A stretch of DNA of 64,000 bases from Drosophila persimilis (Eukaryota; Arthropoda; Insecta; Diptera; Drosophilidae): positions 161,216-225,215 of the forward strand of contig NW_020825491.1 in NCBI RefSeq assembly GCF_003286085.1. Reading direction: 5' to 3'. This document shows, in pieces, positions 9,501 through 19,051 of the stretch. Both the position numbers and the translations under genes were made by a program. Under the pieces are notes generated by a model. The model was not told the DNA's origin, did not search any database, and worked only from the letters and a program-made list of their open reading frames with translations. How positions within the stretch are numbered: position 1 is the stretch's first letter; every line of letters begins with the position of its first letter.

Positions 9501-10176
9501 TATTTTTGAAAATTTTATTCTAAAGTACGGTCCAATGAAGACGTTCATTACGGACATGGGAACAGAATATAAAAATTTAATAATTGAAGACTTATGTAAA
9601 AATCTAAACATCAAAAACATAACTTCTACTGCACATCATCACCAGACTGTAGGAACCGTGGAGCGAAGCCACAGAACATTTAACGAGTTCATACGCTCAT
9701 ACATCTCAGCTGACAAATCAGATTGGGATGTATGGCTGAAATACTTCGTATATTGTTTTAATACAACCCCCTCTATGGCACATGATTATTGTCCATATGA
9801 GCTAGTTTTCGGTAAGACTTCAAACTTACCAGTTCAATTTAATACTATAGATAGAATAGCACCTCTATATAACATAGATGATTACTCTAAAGAGAGTAAA
9901 TATAGATTAGAAATAGCATATAAACGAGCAAGGATTATGCTCGAGGAGCATAAAATTAAAAATAAACAGCTCTATGACTTAAAGTTAAAAGATTTAAATT
10001 TAGCTGTAGGAGATAAAGTTTTATTGAAAAATGAAACAGGACATAAGCTAGATTTTAAATATATAGGACCATATAGAGTAGAAAGTATCGGAGAAAGAGA
10101 TATCGTCATAATCTCCGATAATAAAAACAAAACTCAGAAAGTACATAAGGATAGGTTAAAGATTTGCAATTATTAA
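6520..10176 (+). CDS. pol: Pol polyprotein (PR-RT-RNase H-IN) of the 412-like element
   Basis: About 1218 codons after the frameshift, with no ATG needed. In order: aspartic protease LIDTGANISLL (about 6635-6670); reverse transcriptase with VVDYRQINKKL, CLDLMSGFHQIEL and catalytic YMDD in FLYMDDLIVMG (about 7867-7899); RNase H with ITDASK, TTEQELAA, KTDHRPLTY and DNHVADALSR; integrase with an HHCC zinc finger ending KCPKCQKAK, and D-D-E residues in VDTIGPLP, ITDMGTEY and TVERSHRTF. All key residues are present and the frame is intact, so this copy may encode an active enzyme. There is no chromodomain and no env. Confidence 0.93.
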   Translation, partial: LPRSFRYTKLKNPAVHTINLNLNIFVTFLNSKTGKQLTFLIDTGANISLLKENSDVFNDIQTKNKIDIQGIGEGIITSQGLALIELQTDKYIIPHNFHLVNQNFAIPCDGIIGIDFIKELNCLIDLKPAEDWLIIRPNNIKIKIYVPITYSSGNNTILLPARSQVVRKIELTSDKETILIPNQEIQPGIYVANTITSKNNTFVRLLNTTSTNQLVHINNIQYEPLSNYKVIQTTQKIREKTVIAELSKHFPVQFKKQLTKLCTNFSDVFGLETESITTNNFYKQKLRLRDDEPIYIKNYRSPHSQVEEIKKQVGKLINDNIVEPSVSEYNSPLLLVPKKALPGSEQKKWRLVVDYRQINKKLLADKFPLPRIDDILDQLGRAKYFSCLDLMSGFHQIELEESSRNITSFSTSNGSYRFTRLPFGLKIAPNSFQRMMTIAFSGLEASQAFLYMDDLIVMGCSEKHMLKNLTDIFEICRKHNLKLHPQKCSFFMHEVTFLGHKCTDKGILPDDKKYDVIKNYPVPHDADSARRFIAFCNYYRRFIKNFADYSRHITRLCKKNVPFEWSTECQNAFQYLKDKLMEPTLLQYPDFQKEFCIITDASKQACGAVLTQNHNGLQLPLAYASRSFTKGESNKSTTEQELAAIHWAITHFRPYIYGKHFTVKTDHRPLTYLFSMVNPSSKLTRMRLELEEYDFTVEYLKGKDNHVADALSRITITDLKNIQNTNKVLKVTTRQQSRQKSCAGKEKIELPRQSLTKASKPNVYEVINNDEVRKVVTLHVNNNLCFFKHGKKITARYDVSDLYTNGTLDLGQFFQRLETQAGKQKISQLKVAPWENIFEYISIDNFKNMGNKILRTIRVALLNPVTLIKNEKEKEAILSTLHDDPIQGGHTGITKTLAKVKRHYFWKGMTKEITNYIRKCPKCQKAKVTKHTITPLTITETPYMAFDRVIVDTIGPLPKSEQGNEYAVTLICDLTKYLVAIPIRNKSANTVAKAIFENFILKYGPMKTFITDMGTEYKNLIIEDLCKNLNIKNITSTAHHHQTVGTVERSHRTFNEFIRSYISADKSDWDVWLKYFVYCFNTTPSMAHDYCPYELVFGKTSNLPVQFNTIDRIAPLYNIDDYSKESKYRLEIAYKRARIMLEEHKIKNKQLYDLKLKDLNLAVGDKVLLKNETGHKLDFKYIGPYRVESIGERDIVIISDNKNKTQKVHKDRLKICNY

Positions 10177-10410
10177 TAATTTTTTAGTATGGCCATACAT
10201 AAATATAAACCATAAAAATATACTATTCCGCATTTATATTCAAATAACTTTTAAATTTTATCAATATTAATTAAAATTCAATATTCTAATAATTGACTAA
10301 AAAAGAAAAAAAATATATATATAAATTGTCTTTTTAAGAATACATAACTCGTATACATATATAGTAAAAGCTAAAAATAAAATAACTTCATTATATTACG
10401 TTATTTTTCA
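10177..10410 (+). other. AT-rich 3' untranslated region of the 412-like element
   Basis: Between the pol stop and the polypurine tract; no ORF. Rich in A and T with short repeats. Confidence 0.6.
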
Positions 10411-10422
10411 AAAGGAGGGAGA
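10411..10422 (+). other. Polypurine tract
   Basis: AAAGGAGGGAGA immediately precedes the 3' LTR and is the expected plus-strand primer site. Confidence 0.9.
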
Positions 10423-10901
10423 TGTAGTATGCTCATATTAAAGTAAAGTAAAGTATTCATTATTTCGAATACCCACTGTACCGACGGTACTTAAAGAATA
10501 CACACTGTAACACTTTGTTTCAGTGTTTACGTAACAATAAAGTCCCAGACATTCTGGGTGATCGTATTACGATTCACTCAAGAATGCCTCGAGCGACCCA
10601 AGTGCAGCGTCAGCATGTTCCCATGACTTGACGGCACTAATATACATGCATACACACATATATCTTCCCTCGCGCTCTCGCTGCCAACAGCGCTGAGCAT
10701 ATACATATTAACATATAAGAGATAAGAACACATAGTTCTGCCGCTCCGCTGCCGGCGTCACTGGCAGCGCAGCTCCGCGGCTTTGGGCTTACAAAAGCCC
10801 AAACCACAATTGTAAAATAGAGAAGAGAAATCACAATAAAACAGATCGGAGGGTTGAGCCCCAACGATCCAACAAAAAGGATTTGAACATTTCATTTTAC
10901 A
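10423..10901 (+). repeat. 3' LTR of the 412-like element
   Basis: 479 bp, same ends as the 5' LTR, at a constant offset of 9661. AAGC follows at 10902-10905, completing the target duplication. Confidence 0.96.
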
Positions 10902-10905
10902 AAGC
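10902..10905. other. Right target-site duplication (AAGC) of the 412-like element
   Basis: Second copy of the 4 bp found at 758-761. Confidence 0.93.
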
Positions 10906-13198
10906 CAAACGCGCCTCATGGCGTAAGTTCTGTAGCGACATTGAGAATAACTCGGAAGCCTCGCGCTTGCGCAAAGTTCTCTCGAAGACTACACCCACTC
11001 TGGGCTACCTGAAGAACGCCGACCAATCATGGACAACGTCCAGCAATGAGTCGCTAAATCTTCTCCTTAACACCCACATTCCCGGCTGCGATGAAAACAG
11101 ACCACACTACATCGCGGCTCCCTCCGTTGCCTCAAGTGTTATCATGAACCTGCTAAGCCAGGAGAACATTTCCTGGGCAATAAGAAGCTTCAAACCATAC
11201 AAATCCGCGGGACCAGATGGCATCATCCCTGCCCAACTGATTCACGCTGGACAAAAAGGCACTAATTGGCTCAAAAGGATATACGAGGGAATCTTCTCCC
11301 ACGGATATATCCCGGAAACCTGGCTTCATACCAAAGTCGTCTTCATCCCCAAGGCAGGCAAGCCCTCGCACACTGCCCCCAAAGATTTCAGACCCATAAG
11401 TCTATCGTCCTTCCTTCTGAAGACGATGGAACGGCTTTTGGGGATGCATCTCACGGTAAATATTCCGCCTAGTCTATTCTCAGACTCCCAGCATGCCTAT
11501 CGGAAAGGAAGATCCACCGAAACGGCCCTACACACGATCACATCGATCATAGAAGCGTCCCTCAACTGTAAGGAGTACACCCTGGTAGCCTTCCTGGACA
11601 TAGAAGGCGCCTTTAATAACATCCTACCGACCGCCATCACGGGTGCACTGACGGAACTGGGGGTTGACTCCCGGACGGTGAGCCTGATCGATCAGATGCT
11701 ACAATGCAGGACGGTTGAGGCATCACTGGGGACGTCAACGTCCACCAGATTTGTCAGTAGAGGCACCCCGCAGGGCGGAGTCCTCTCGCCCCTCCTATGG
11801 AACGTGGCAGTGAACGAACTGCTGCGGAAGATAGAGGGGGGTGGCTGCCGCGTGGTGGCGTATGCGAACGATGTTGCTATAGCATTCTCGGGTAAATTCC
11901 CGCAGACGCTGTGTGAGTGCCTGACAAGCACTCTCATGAAGATGTCAAAATGGGCAGACAAATGCGGGTTAGGCGTCAACCCGTCTAAAACGGAACTGGT
12001 GCTCTTCACTAGGAAGTACAAAGTCCCGGCACTGATTCCCCCAAGACTATGTGGGGAAGCGCTAATCTTCAGCAACAACGCCAAGTATCTTGGTCTAGTC
12101 CTCGATAGAATGCTCGATTGGAAATTGAGCATAGAGGATAGAGTAAAGAAGGCCACAGTAGCCCTCTATACTTGCAGGAAAGCCATCGGACTAAGATGGG
12201 GAATGACCCCCTATATAGTTCGGTGGCTTTACACCACCATCATACGACCGATCATGCTCTATGGAGCGGTAGTATGGTGGCCAGCCTTAGACAAAAGGAC
12301 ATGCCTCAACAAACTCAGCAGAGTTCAACGCATGGCAGAGCTATGCATAACTGGCGGGCTACGCACTACTCCAGGGGAAGCCCTGGATACTGTGCTGGAC
12401 CTCCTCCCCATAGATCTCATGGGAAAGAAAGTGGCAACACTTTCCGCACTCAGAATGAGAGAAGCCAGACTGTGGAAAGCGTCCGCGGTCGGGCACTCGG
12501 GAATCCTGACGAGACACCCGCAATTACCAGAGAGGACAGATTATTGTGTCCCTAGTGATCACCTCTCGACGCCTTTCCAGGCACCCGCAAATGCGGTTCA
12601 CTTCTACACTGATGGCTCAAAGTTAGACGGCCGCGTGGGAGGCGGAGTCTACTGCAGCGAGCTGAACATCAGTCATTGCTTCAGGCTCCCGGACCACTGC
12701 AGTGTGTTCCAAGCGGTGGTTGTAGCCATCAAGGAGGCCATTTCCATCGTCTCCAAACTATTTCTAGACACGCACTTAGTGTGCGTTTTCTCGGACAGCC
12801 AAGCAGCTATTAAAGCTGCCAATAGGAGATGGCAGCAAACAGTTTCCTGTAAAATCTCAAGATTGATATGGCCATATCGATCGAAGAAGCGCTCAGCCGA
12901 GCTGTATAGGCTCAGCAGAGCACAGTGCTCTGCAGTTACTCGAGCCATTACGGGACACTGGCAGATTGGCACTCATGCCTCTAGACTGTCAATCCCTCAT
13001 AACGACTTCTGCAGGAGTTGTCGCGACGAGGAAGAAGAGGAATCGGTCCCCCACTTCTTCTGCCACTGCCCGGCCCTTGGAAATCGTCGTCTTCGTATTC
13101 TCGGGGCCGCTTTCCTCACGGACATTTCGGACCTGTCCGAAATCAAACCGGGGACCTTGTCCAGATTCATCCAAGCCTCCGGATGGGACTGCCCTTAA
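10906..13198 (+). pseudogene. LOA-like ORF2, reverse transcriptase and RNase H half
   Basis: The frame resumes after the LTR element as KRASWRKFCSDIEN. RT motifs include YKSAGPDGIIPA, FRPISLSSFLLK, HAYRKGRSTETAL, LVAFLDIEGAFNN and GTPQGGVLSPLLWN. The catalytic box reads YANDVAIAF where the clade has YADD, so one catalytic Asp is lost. RNase H starts well (FYTDGSK, then E and D positions) but jumps from SCKISRLIW to YRLSRAQCSAVTRAITGHW. The segment expected to hold the last catalytic residues is missing. The C-terminal Cys-rich knuckle CRSCRDEEEEESVPHFFCHC is kept. The codons MNISFY before it belong to the LTR. Confidence 0.85.
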
Positions 13199-13330
13199 TT
13201 TGCAACAGCCTGTTTTTCCACGGTTTCTAGGCACTGGGAAGGGGCACACGCCCATGCGGCACCACAACGGACCTTCTACAGGTCCAAGTGAGCTTGGGAG
13301 GGTTTCATCACTCTCCCAGGCTACCGCCTG
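13199..13330 (+). other. 3' untranslated region of the LOA-like element
   Basis: Short GC-richer tail between the ORF2 stop and the terminal repeats. Open antisense frames here are shadows. Confidence 0.6.
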
Positions 13331-13350
13331 AACCTAACCTAACCTAACCT
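13331..13350 (+). repeat. AACCT x4 terminal repeats of the LOA-like element
   Basis: Four copies of AACCT end the element and abut minus-strand gag sequence. Simple tandem 3' ends instead of poly(A) are known in LOA and related LINEs. Confidence 0.8.
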
Positions 13351-15637
13351 TTTGCAGTAGAGTGTGTATTTGGCTAATTGACGCCATGATGTCCTTAATA
13401 CTGAGCTCACTCACATTGAGCCTGTCTTCAAACCGCTTGTTCTCCTGTTCAGCGGGGCCCTCTGTCATTACTTTCGCAGACTGCGAGAGCGCCATCTGCT
13501 CCTCCCTCAGTCTACTCTGGAATTTCTCTAGGTGGCTGGCGGCTGTGTTGACATTCGTGTCACCGGTTTTTGGAGCTCTCCGACCCTTCCCTATTCTGTC
13601 CTTATGGCTGGATGTTTGTTTGCTCCCTTCTCGGTTCCTCATCTTAGAAAGCCTTTTTTTTATTTCAGTGCTGTGGAGGCTCGGCTTGGGTTGGACAGTT
13701 CTGCCTGAGAAAGGGTTAGTGAAACCCCTCCGTGGAATTTTCCGCCCTTCGACATAGTCGCCCTCATCCTTTCGATGGTCACCTGCAGTAGTGGGGACCC
13801 CTCTGTTTGGTTGGGGGTGCCTGGAGATCTCCTCCCATACACTCGGCCTCCCTATTGCCTTCCCTATGCGCATGTCCATATAGACAATTTTGTCGATTTT
13901 GAGCTGGCAGCTTTTAAGGCCGGGCAACCCTTAAAACAACTGACATGCTCACCGCAGCAGTTAACACATTTAGCAGGAGCGTATCTGGGTTTGGTGCATG
14001 TAGTTGAGAGATGGTCACTGGCGCACTTCATGCACTTGGGTGCGTTTTTACAGTAATTCCTAGTGTGTCCGTAGGCCTGACATCTATGACACTGAAGCGG
14101 GTCCCTAGTCACCCATTTCCTCTCAAAAGCCACTGCCTGTCCACCTAGCTCGGAAATTTTTAAGATTTCATCATGAGAACCGTCCTGTTTATACTCAATT
14201 TCAATTTCGAACATATTTATAGGCTGACCTGTAGACCTATGTTTCATATTGCTGGTGTATCTCACGACGTAGTGCCTATTTTTAGCTCAGAGGAAATCCA
14301 CTCCCTTGTTGTTAAGTAATGCAAGTGTCGAAGTATATATCGAACACCTCGCTGCCCAATCTGCTGATGCGTGTGCATTGGTACTTTTTGGTCGTTGAGG
14401 AGTGTGGTGATTTTTTTATGGGCATCCATGTCAGTACATTGTATTCTGATCCCATTCCCAGGGGTACTTTTGGTTGTAAATCTAGCTATTCCTGATGTGT
14501 AGTTTAGTTTTTCCAAAAGAGGTACTATTGTTTTTACTCCTGAGATGTAAATGGAAAGTACCCTCTTACTCCTTGGCACTACATGCCATGGGAATAGGTC
14601 CGGCTGGTCAATCTGATCTGTTGGCAGTGAGAATTTCGCTGTGCCTGCTATTTGGGGGAAGTGGCTGACGTTGAAGATTGTTTGGCCCAGAACTGTCTTG
14701 GAGTTCCCCTGTGTCAAGATCTTTCATATTGGAAGGTTGTGTTAATGGCTGATTTGTCTTTGAAGGGTTACGAATTTTAATTTTATTGAGTTCTGACGCA
14801 AATCTTTTGGCAGTGTCACTCTTGAATTTAGGGGTGTTGAAATCAAGATTCTGCTTTGGTACTTCATGAAAGGATTGGTCCTCGTCTGTTGTGTCCATTT
14901 CTTTATTTTGCCTTTTTCCCGGGGTATGGTTGGGGGCTGGCATATCGCTAAGCCAATTATTTATGATGTCGTTACTTTTTTCTAGCTCAGTCAGAGGAGG
15001 GGATTGGGTGATAGTCATACTCGTACGGGATGCCGGGGTCAGGGATTCTAATAGACTCTTTTTTGCTTTGATATTCATTTTAGGAGACTTATTTTTATTT
15101 TTTTAATTGTTTGTTTTAGGTCAGTAAGCTCTCTATCCGCAACATGTTGCTGGCCGTGTCGCTGTCGGGTGGAGAGTGAGATGATATCGTGCTCCATTTT
15201 GGAGAGTTTTCTGGAGCTTGATTTTGGAGACGTTTCCCTGGACATCTACCGCAGGAAGGTGGCAGGCTCGGCGATCAGGCACCTTTTCAGGGAAAGTGCC
15301 TGATCGGCGAGCCTGCCTCCTTTTCATGGAAAGTGCCGTCCTCATTGAGTGACTCCCAGGAACAAGATGGATCAACGAACATTTCGTGGAGAGCAGATGG
15401 ATCTCCCCGTGCTCGTCTCAGGCCAGTTCTCTGGGGGGAGCACCCATCAAGCTCCGAGCTAGAGCTGGAAGAAAGTGTGATGCACGCACCTGTCAGATCC
15501 AGTTGAGCAATGGTTGTCTTGTCTATTTGGTGGCTGGTCTTCATTTTCATCTCTTCCTTCTCTTCCTTCATCCACTTTGGTCTTTGGTCCCCCATTTTTT
15601 CTTCCATGTAGTCAGTTTTCCAATTCCTCGCTACCAC
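13351..15637 (-). pseudogene. Jockey-type gag (ORF1), unit 4, frameshifted
   Basis: Frames on the minus strand at 15637-15287, 15375-15133, 15078-14608, 14717-14262, 14265-13864 and 13927-13351 together cover one gag protein, so several frameshifts and an in-frame deletion near 15100 are present. Order: polar N-terminus, the region NQPLTQPSNMKDLDTGELQD, a central domain (HQQIGQRGVRYILRHLHY), then three zinc knuckles CHRCQAYGHTRNYC, CMKCASDHLSTTC and CVNCCGEHVSCFKGC. This copy alone keeps the C-terminal coiled end (KDIMASISQIHTLLQK), after which ORF2 would be expected. The LOA tail replaces it. Confidence 0.8.
15261..15317. repeat. 57 bp hairpin in the gag 5' region, unit 4
   Basis: Two 22 bp arms around a 13 nt loop. 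Here the left arm reads CTCGGCGATC instead of CTCGCCGATC, giving one mispair; the other three copies are perfect. It lies where two overlapping gag frames meet, and the stop of the upstream frame falls in the loop. Confidence 0.85.
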
Positions 15638-15969
15638 TACTTTCCTTGCTTTTATTTGCTTTTCTTTAATACTTTCAATGGCCTTTACTTGTATATAATT
15701 TAATTTGATTTTTTTTTTTTATTTTAATGGTTGGTTTAATTTTTTTGATGTTCAAATTGGCTTAAGGCACATTTTTTAGTGTGACCTTAAGGCAAACTTT
15801 ATTTAATGCTCTTATTACATCTAGCAACATTAACATTACATCTGACAAATGACAAGTTTTGGCAACATAGGATAACATAAATATCGATTACAAATGTGGT
15901 ATTTATTACAATTATTTACTTTTTTCTTTCTTTTTTTCTTTTGTTTATTTCAATTTTAGTTTTAGATTA
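15638..15969 (-). other. AT-rich leader of unit 4
   Basis: T-rich on the plus strand, with conserved blocks also seen in units 1-3 (for example GTGTGACCTTAAGGCAAAC). No ORF. It probably belongs to the 5' untranslated region of the gag unit. Confidence 0.6.
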
Positions 15970-16115
15970 AGCTCGGATTTGCCCGCTCGGCCGAGTGGCT
16001 GCTGGTCCGGCCACCCAGGATGCGTTGCCTGTGGATTGGCGTTGGTCAACGTTGTGTATTGGCTCGCTCAACCGAGTGGCTGCTGGTCCGGCCACCCGGG
16101 ATGCGTTGCCTGTAG
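15970..16115. repeat. GC-rich block with about 76 bp tandem duplication, unit 4
   Basis: The motif GTGGCTGCTGGTCCGGCCAC followed by GGATGCGTTGCCTGT occurs twice about 80 bp apart. The same block occurs twice in units 1 and 3 and once in unit 2. It is the only GC-rich patch in the leader and is a reasonable candidate for a promoter core on either strand. Confidence 0.7.
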
Positions 16116-16562
16116 AAGATATAAAAAAACTTTTTGTGTTTTGTTTTATTTTCAGGTTTTGACTTTTGATTTGCGGAAAATTTGGTAAGTAGTTTGAGTT
16201 GTTTATTTGTTGACTTTTGATAGTTTTTAAATTTTGTTTTATTTTCAGGTTTGCTGCAGATTTGGTAAGTGTTTTGATTTGTGTTTTGGCTCAATTTAAT
16301 TTTATTTTATTTGCAGGTTTATCTTTTGTAGGTTTGGTGTTAAGTCAAGTTAAGTAATTGTTGTTTTTATATTTGTTGGCTTTTAATGAATATAATTATT
16401 TTATTTTCAAGTTGATTAACTGGATGTTGCGTTGGGATGTCTTCTAGTTGCTTGCTTAGTTGCTGACAAATGTACATTTATTATGTACGTACAGTTAATT
16501 TCGTACACCATATGTGTTTTATTTATTTGATTGGCAGGTTTTGTCTTCAGCCTTGTAATAAT
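16116..16562 (+). repeat. Mini-intron-like tandem array, unit 4, part 1
   Basis: Plus-strand segments run GGTAAGT ... TTTATTTGCAG|G, with stretches such as GTTTGCTGCAGATTTG between them. The spacing from GTAAG to CAG is 52-64 nt, the size of minimal Drosophila introns. On the minus strand the same DNA is A-rich and reads as weakly open K/N/Q-rich peptides. Interrupted at 16563 by DINE-1. Confidence 0.7.
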
Positions 16563-17348
16563 TATACCCGATACTCAAAATGAGTATTGGGGTATATTAG
16601 ATTTGTGGTAAAAGTGGATGTGTGTAACGTCCAGAAGGAATCGTTTCCGACCCCATAAAGTATATATATTCTTGATCAGCATCAATAGCCGAGTCGATTG
16701 AGCCCTGTCTGTCTGTCCGTCTGTCCGTCCGTCCGTCCGTCCGTCCGTCCGTTCGTCCCCTTCAGCGCCTAGTGCTCAAAGACTATAAGAGCTAGAGCAA
16801 CGATGTTTTGGATCCAGACTTCTGTGATATGTCACTGCTACAAAAATATTTCAAAACTTTGCCCCGCCCACTTCCGCCCCCACAAAGGACGAAAATCTGG
16901 GACATCCACAAATCTCAAAGACTATTAACACTAGAGTAACCAAATTTGGTATCCGCACTTCTGTTAGATCTCACTATAAAACGTATATCTCAGAATTTCG
17001 CCCCACCCCCTTCCGCCCCCACAAAGGACGAGAATCTGTTGCATCCACAATATTGCAGATTTGAGAAAACTAAAAACGCAGAATCATAGATAATAACCAT
17101 ATCTATCAGATTGCTGAGTCTGGATCAGATCGGATCATTTTTATAGCCAATAGGAACAAATCAATTTGCACTGGCTACGCAGCGCCCGACGTCACGCTCA
17201 GACTGATTTTCTGTCTCTCTCGCACGCACTCTTTGTCGTGTCGTTTAATATTAGCGGCGTCTGCCGGAGGAGAGCCATACTGACTTAGTATCGGGTATAA
17301 CTGTAGAGTTGCGGTGTCCGCAGCAACTCACAACGTTCCCCCTCGTTT
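16563..17348 (+). mobile_element. DINE-1-type Helitron, copy 2
   Basis: Starts TATACCCGATACTCAAAATG, has the GTCTGTCCGTC microsatellite at about 16705-16755, the reverse subterminal motif TATCGGGTATAA at about 17290, the hairpin GAGTTGCGG...GCAACTC and the end CCCCCTCGTTT. About 786 bp. It sits between T-rich host bases at exactly the site used by the copy at 55006; the uninterrupted site is visible at about 51867 and 59900. Confidence 0.9.
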
Positions 17349-17819
17349 TTGTATGTAATTTTGTGTAGTTTCTGTTCTTATATTTGTTGACTTTTTTGAG
17401 GACTTTAGTTGTTTTATTTTCAGGTCTTCTGCAGATTTGGTAAGTGTTTCGAGTTGTATCTTGGCTGAATTAAATTCTATTTTATTTGCAGGTTTATGTT
17501 TTGTAGGTTTGGTGATCAAGTGTCAGGAAAGTTAGGTAATTTGTGTTATTATATTTATTGGATTTTTAACCTTTGTTTAGACTGATTTTAATTATTTTCT
17601 ATTTACAGGTTCAATTGGTCCATTGGGTTTGCTAGAATTTGGTAAGTAAGTCTATTTGTGCTTTTCCTTTGGCTAATTTTAGCTACATTTTATTTGCAGG
17701 CTAAATTAATTTATTTAGAGGTTTGCGTTGAATTTGTTAAGTCAGTTTATTTCTGTTTTGGCTGATTTTGATTGTATTTTATTTGCAGGTTTTGATTGGT
17801 TTGTTTGGAAGCTATCGTA
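17349..17819 (+). repeat. Mini-intron-like tandem array, unit 4, part 2
   Basis: Continues the array with at least five GTAAG...CAG segments, several containing CTAAT or CTGAT 20-30 nt before the AG, like Drosophila branch points. It ends inside an exon-like segment, where the Polinton is inserted between two copies of ATCGTA. Confidence 0.7.
17814..17819. other. Left 6 bp target duplication (ATCGTA) of the Polinton
   Basis: ATCGTA precedes the left terminus and is repeated at 49017-49022. Units 1-3 show the empty site with one copy (for example GAAGCTATCGTAGTAAGTG near 52335). Six-base duplications are the Polinton/Maverick signature. Confidence 0.95.
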
Positions 17820-19007
17820 AGTAGTTATTATATAGGCACTTTGCTATGGGACAGTGTTAGGTACACAAAGGAGGAATATAAATTATAGAGAAAGTAGAAA
17901 GGTTCAAGGGCATCGAAACCGTTTTTCAGGAAACACTTAAAAAATACCTCTAAACTATCACATTAGATTCATTGCAAAGGGATGACCTACCTGTTTGAGG
18001 GTTGTTTGAATCGCAACACGGGACCAATCGTAAAAACAGGTTCATTGACAGTAAGTGGGAGGAGAGAGAATATAAATGAGCGAAGGATCGATTTGAGAGG
18101 ATTTTACATGGTTGAGAAACAGGATTAAGATCGAAGTTAGTTCACATTATCGCCGATAGGTGGCGCCACCAAGTAGTAAGGATAAGGGACGGTCGCTTTT
18201 TACACTGAATTACCAAATTCGCAACATGTTGCAGCAACATTTGCTTAAGCATGTGCAGCTTGGCAACATGTTGAATGTAAGTGTGCATCATATTGCTATG
18301 TTATTACGTGATCATGTTAAATAAATACTTATAAGATATTTTATTAACATTGAATTGGGAACCAATTTCTGCTATGTTATTAACTGGTCAAGTTAAATAA
18401 ATACTTATAGGATATTTTATAAACATTGAATTGGGAAAACAAATGTGTGAAGTTTCTGAAATTTACATCCTATAGAAAACATAGGTTGGAAACCTGGGTA
18501 TCTAGATGTCCGTATAGAGGGTTGAATGGTAAGAGAACACAAATTAATGGAGATATATATAGGAGCACACAAAGAATAAAATTATAATAGGAAGACATCA
18601 AAATTAATTAATGCTACTTAGAGTAAATATACGTCTGTCCCGTATCCTTACTACTTGGTGGCGCCACCTATCGGCGATAATGTGAACTAACTTCGATCTT
18701 AATCCTGTTTCTCAACCATGTAAAATCCTCTCAAATCGATCCTTCGCTCATTTATATTCTCTCTCCTCCCACTTACTGTCAATGAACCTGTTTTTACGAT
18801 TGGTCCCGTGTTGCGATTCAAACAACCCTCAAACAGGTAGGTCATCCCTTTGCAATGAATCTAATGTGATAGTTTAGAGGTATTTTTTAAGTGTTTCCTG
18901 AAAAACGGTTTCGATGCCCTTGAACCTTTCTACTTTCTCTATAATTTATATTCCTCCTTTGTGTACCTAACACTGTCCCATAGCAAAGTGCCTATATAAT
19001 AACTACT
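17820..19007. repeat. Palindromic terminal unit (1188 bp), left end
   Basis: A self-contained inverted-repeat unit whose two ends are both the Polinton terminus (AGTAGTT... and ...AACTACT), with about 450 bp between the arms. The equivalent on the right is 47200-49016. There is no ATCGTA at the inner edge, so it is not a simple separate insertion with the same target duplication. Confidence 0.85.
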
Positions 19008-19051
19008 CACAGCTAACAGCTAGGACATAAACTAGTAATCTTTCAACAACG

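Larger units (their letters stand above)
762..10901 (+). mobile_element. 412/mdg1-like LTR retrotransposon (Ty3/gypsy)
   Basis: A nearly complete element: LTR 762-1240, tRNA-Arg-type primer site 1241 on, several small ORFs, gag, pol, polypurine tract 10411-10422, LTR 10423-10901. The LTRs are the same length (479 bp) and, where compared, identical in sequence, so insertion was recent. LTRs starting TGTAGTATG and a tRNA-Arg primer site point to the 412/mdg1/blood lineage. No env was seen. The only visible damage is a DINE-1 at 1661-3701, which cuts the first small ORF. Without it the element would be about 8.1 kb. Confidence 0.9.
1..13350 (+). mobile_element. LOA-like non-LTR retrotransposon, split by an LTR element
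   Basis: The two ends of one LINE-type element lie at 1-761 and 10906-13350. Reading frame and sequence resume exactly across the 412-like insertion once one copy of the 4 bp duplication AAGC is removed. The order of domains is apurinic-type endonuclease, reverse transcriptase, then RNase H, with a tail of AACCT repeats and no poly(A). That order and tail fit the LOA clade (LOA, Bilbo, TRIM); the clade is inference from motif style. The 5' part lies outside the window. The element is dead: see the altered catalytic motif and the RNase H deletion in its 3' half. Confidence 0.75.
13351..17819 (-). mobile_element. Unit 4 of the gag tandem array (part before the Polinton)
   Basis: Read on the minus strand: an A-rich tandem region (17819 down to about 16130), a GC-rich duplicated block (about 16108-15970), an AT-rich leader, then a broken jockey-type gag down to 13351, where the LOA tail begins. 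A DINE-1 interrupts the array. The unit continues at 49017-49349 on the other side of the Polinton. It retains about 380 bp more of the gag 3' end than units 1-3. Confidence 0.75.

Noticed and set aside
16046..16294. K/N/Q-rich minus-strand ORFs in the arrays (also near 17328-17519, 54482-54727 and 59308-59634)
   Set aside because: They follow from A-rich repeat composition, differ in frame and length between units, and start or stop inside repeats. The gag frame reading into the array is read-through, not a native C-terminus.
18210..18260. The palindrome GCAACATGTTGC occurs both in the Polinton TIR and in the gag units (for example 50472, 58556)
   Set aside because: A 12 bp palindrome shared by two unrelated elements may be chance; no longer similarity surrounds it. 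Not strong enough as a regulatory claim.
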